NCBI GenBank assembly: GCA_023376005.1 | Contig: CM042145.1 | Coordinates: 18,738,704-18,802,703 of the forward strand | DNA length: 64,000 bases | Source: Doryteuthis pealeii | Taxonomy: Eukaryota > Mollusca > Cephalopoda > Myopsida > Loliginidae | Direction of reading: 5' to 3' | Shown here: one piece after another, positions 62,382 to 64,000 of the stretch | Layout: each line of letters begins with the position of its first letter | Position numbering within the stretch: position 1 is the stretch's first letter | Made by a program: the position numbers and the translations under genes | Notes under the pieces: generated by a model | Told to the model about the DNA's origin: nothing | The model's input: only the letters and a program-made list of their open reading frames with translations | Databases searched by the model: none

Positions 62382-62759
62382 GTAAGCATTTTCTGTACAT
62401 CTCCATTTATTACTTGTAATAGTCTGGATATCTGATCTTTCTAACGATTCAACTTTTTATGATAACTTTTTAGCCAGTTCTAGTCAAGTTATGCATTAAC
62501 TCAGAATGACTAGAATTTACTTCTTTTAAATGCATACCAAGAAAAAAAAAAAGGAGGAACATACTCATAAATATGTTCAGTTGCCTAGTGTATAATGTTT
62601 GTAATTAATCTTCAATGATTTTTGAAAAGCTCATTTGATGGAAGATGTTATAAAATCTCCTCTCTTGTTGACTATTAAGTAGATTGGTAGTTGTGATGGT
62701 TCAGATTAAATCTGTAGAAACTGAATCAGATGTGCAACTAAAGTCAGAACCAATTTGGA

Positions 62760-64000
62760 ATAGATGCATTGACTGCAATTTTAAAATATGATTTTATATG
62801 ATAGGTGTATTGACTGTAACTTGAACATATTTTATATAATGGATATATTGACTGCAACTTTAAAATATGATTTTATATGATAGATGTATTGACTGCAATT
62901 TTAAAATATGATTTTATATGATAGGTGTATTGACTGTAACTTGAACATATTTTATATAATGGATATATTGACTGCAACTTTAAAATATGATTTTATATGA
63001 TAGATGTATTGACTACAGTTTTAAAATATGATTTATATTAAGATGTATTGACTGCAATTTTAAAATATGATTTTATAATAAGATGTATTGACTGCAATTT
63101 TAAAATATGATTTTATATGATAGATGTATTAGTTGCAAGTTTAAAATATGATTTTATATTAATTATATCGATTGCAATTTTAAAATATGATTTATATTAA
63201 GATGTATTGACTGCAATTTTGAAATATGATTTTATATTAAGATCTATTGACTGCAATTTTAAAATATGATTTTATAATAAGATGTATTGACTGCAATTTT
63301 AAAATATGATTTAATATTAAGATGTATTGACTGCAGTTTTAAAATATGATTTATATTAAGATGTATTGACTGCAATTTTAAAATATGATTTATATTAAGA
63401 TGTATTGACTGCAATTTTAAAATATGATTTATATTAAGATGTATTGACTGCAATTTTAAATATGATTTATATTAAGATGTATTGACTGCAATTTTAAAAT
63501 ATGATTTATATTAAGATGTATTGACTGCAATTTTAAAATATGATTTATATTAAGATGTATTGACTGCAATTTTTAAAATATGATTTATATTAAGATGTAT
63601 TGATTGCAATTTTAAAATATGATTTTATATTAAGATGTATTGACTGATTTAAAGATAATGATTTAATATTAAGATGTATTGACTGCAATTTTAAAATATG
63701 ATTTATATTAAGATGTATTGACTGCAGATGATTTATATTAAGATGTATTGACTGCTGACTGCAATTTAAAATATGATTTAATTAAGATGTATTGACTGCA
63801 ATTTTAAAATATGATTTATATTAAGATGTATTGACTGCAATTTTTAAAATATGATTTATATTAAGATGTATTGACTGCAATTTTAAAATATGATTTATAT
63901 TAAGATGTATTGATTGCAAATTTTAAAATATGATTTTATATTAAGATGTATTGACTGCAATTTAAAGATAATGATTTTATATTAAGATGTATTGACTGCA
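62760..64000. repeat. 39-bp satellite array
   Basis: About 30 copies of a 39-bp unit (aagatgtattgactgcaatt + ttaaaatatgatttatatt), more regular towards the right and running out of the window. The left units are longer variants containing 'gataggtg'. Begins 380 bp after VPS13 exon 21. Confidence 0.92.

Overview
The window is eukaryotic, AT-rich and dominated by transposon debris. It looks like one gene of an invertebrate nuclear genome. The mix of several tRNA-type SINE families, LINE tails with C2H2 fingers, Helitrons, foldback elements and long introns suggests a lophotrochozoan, most likely a mollusc and possibly a cephalopod. That taxonomic call is inference.

The backbone is a single plus-strand gene. 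I could chain 21 internal exons from 1280 to 62381. They have compatible phases, consensus splice sites and no stop codon, and encode about 809 continuous residues. The product is the N-terminal part of a VPS13A/C-type bridge-like lipid transfer protein: end of the chorein-N domain, the GWxSWLFG segment, the IVYD segment and an acidic loop at the end. The first exon or exons (about 70-80 residues) and the long C-terminal part lie outside the window. Intron 3 uses a GC-AG donor. The 15-kb intron between exons 16 and 17 holds two possible in-frame microexons of 12 and 27 nt.

No other intact gene was found. Introns contain: a full-length RPS23 retropseudogene with one stop (29542-29973, minus); fragments of LINE, copia and piggyBac proteins; four solo LTRs of 458-536 bp with TG..CA ends and 4-bp target duplications; short TRIM-like LTRs; Helitrons with TC..CTAG termini; tRNA-, 5S- and possibly U2-headed SINEs; mariner ends in a tandem array; long-arm foldback elements; and microsatellites. 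The last 1.2 kb is a 39-bp satellite.

The most interesting signal is a set of hammerhead-ribozyme-like three-way junctions. Two lie at the 3' end of a tRNA-derived SINE (minus strand, near 5.9 and 57.2 kb). The second of these fits the hammerhead core consensus exactly. Six more, in five foldback elements and one single copy, keep the core order while stems I and II change with complementary bases between families. Together they suggest a large family of retrozyme-like or Penelope-like elements, many frozen as inverted pairs.
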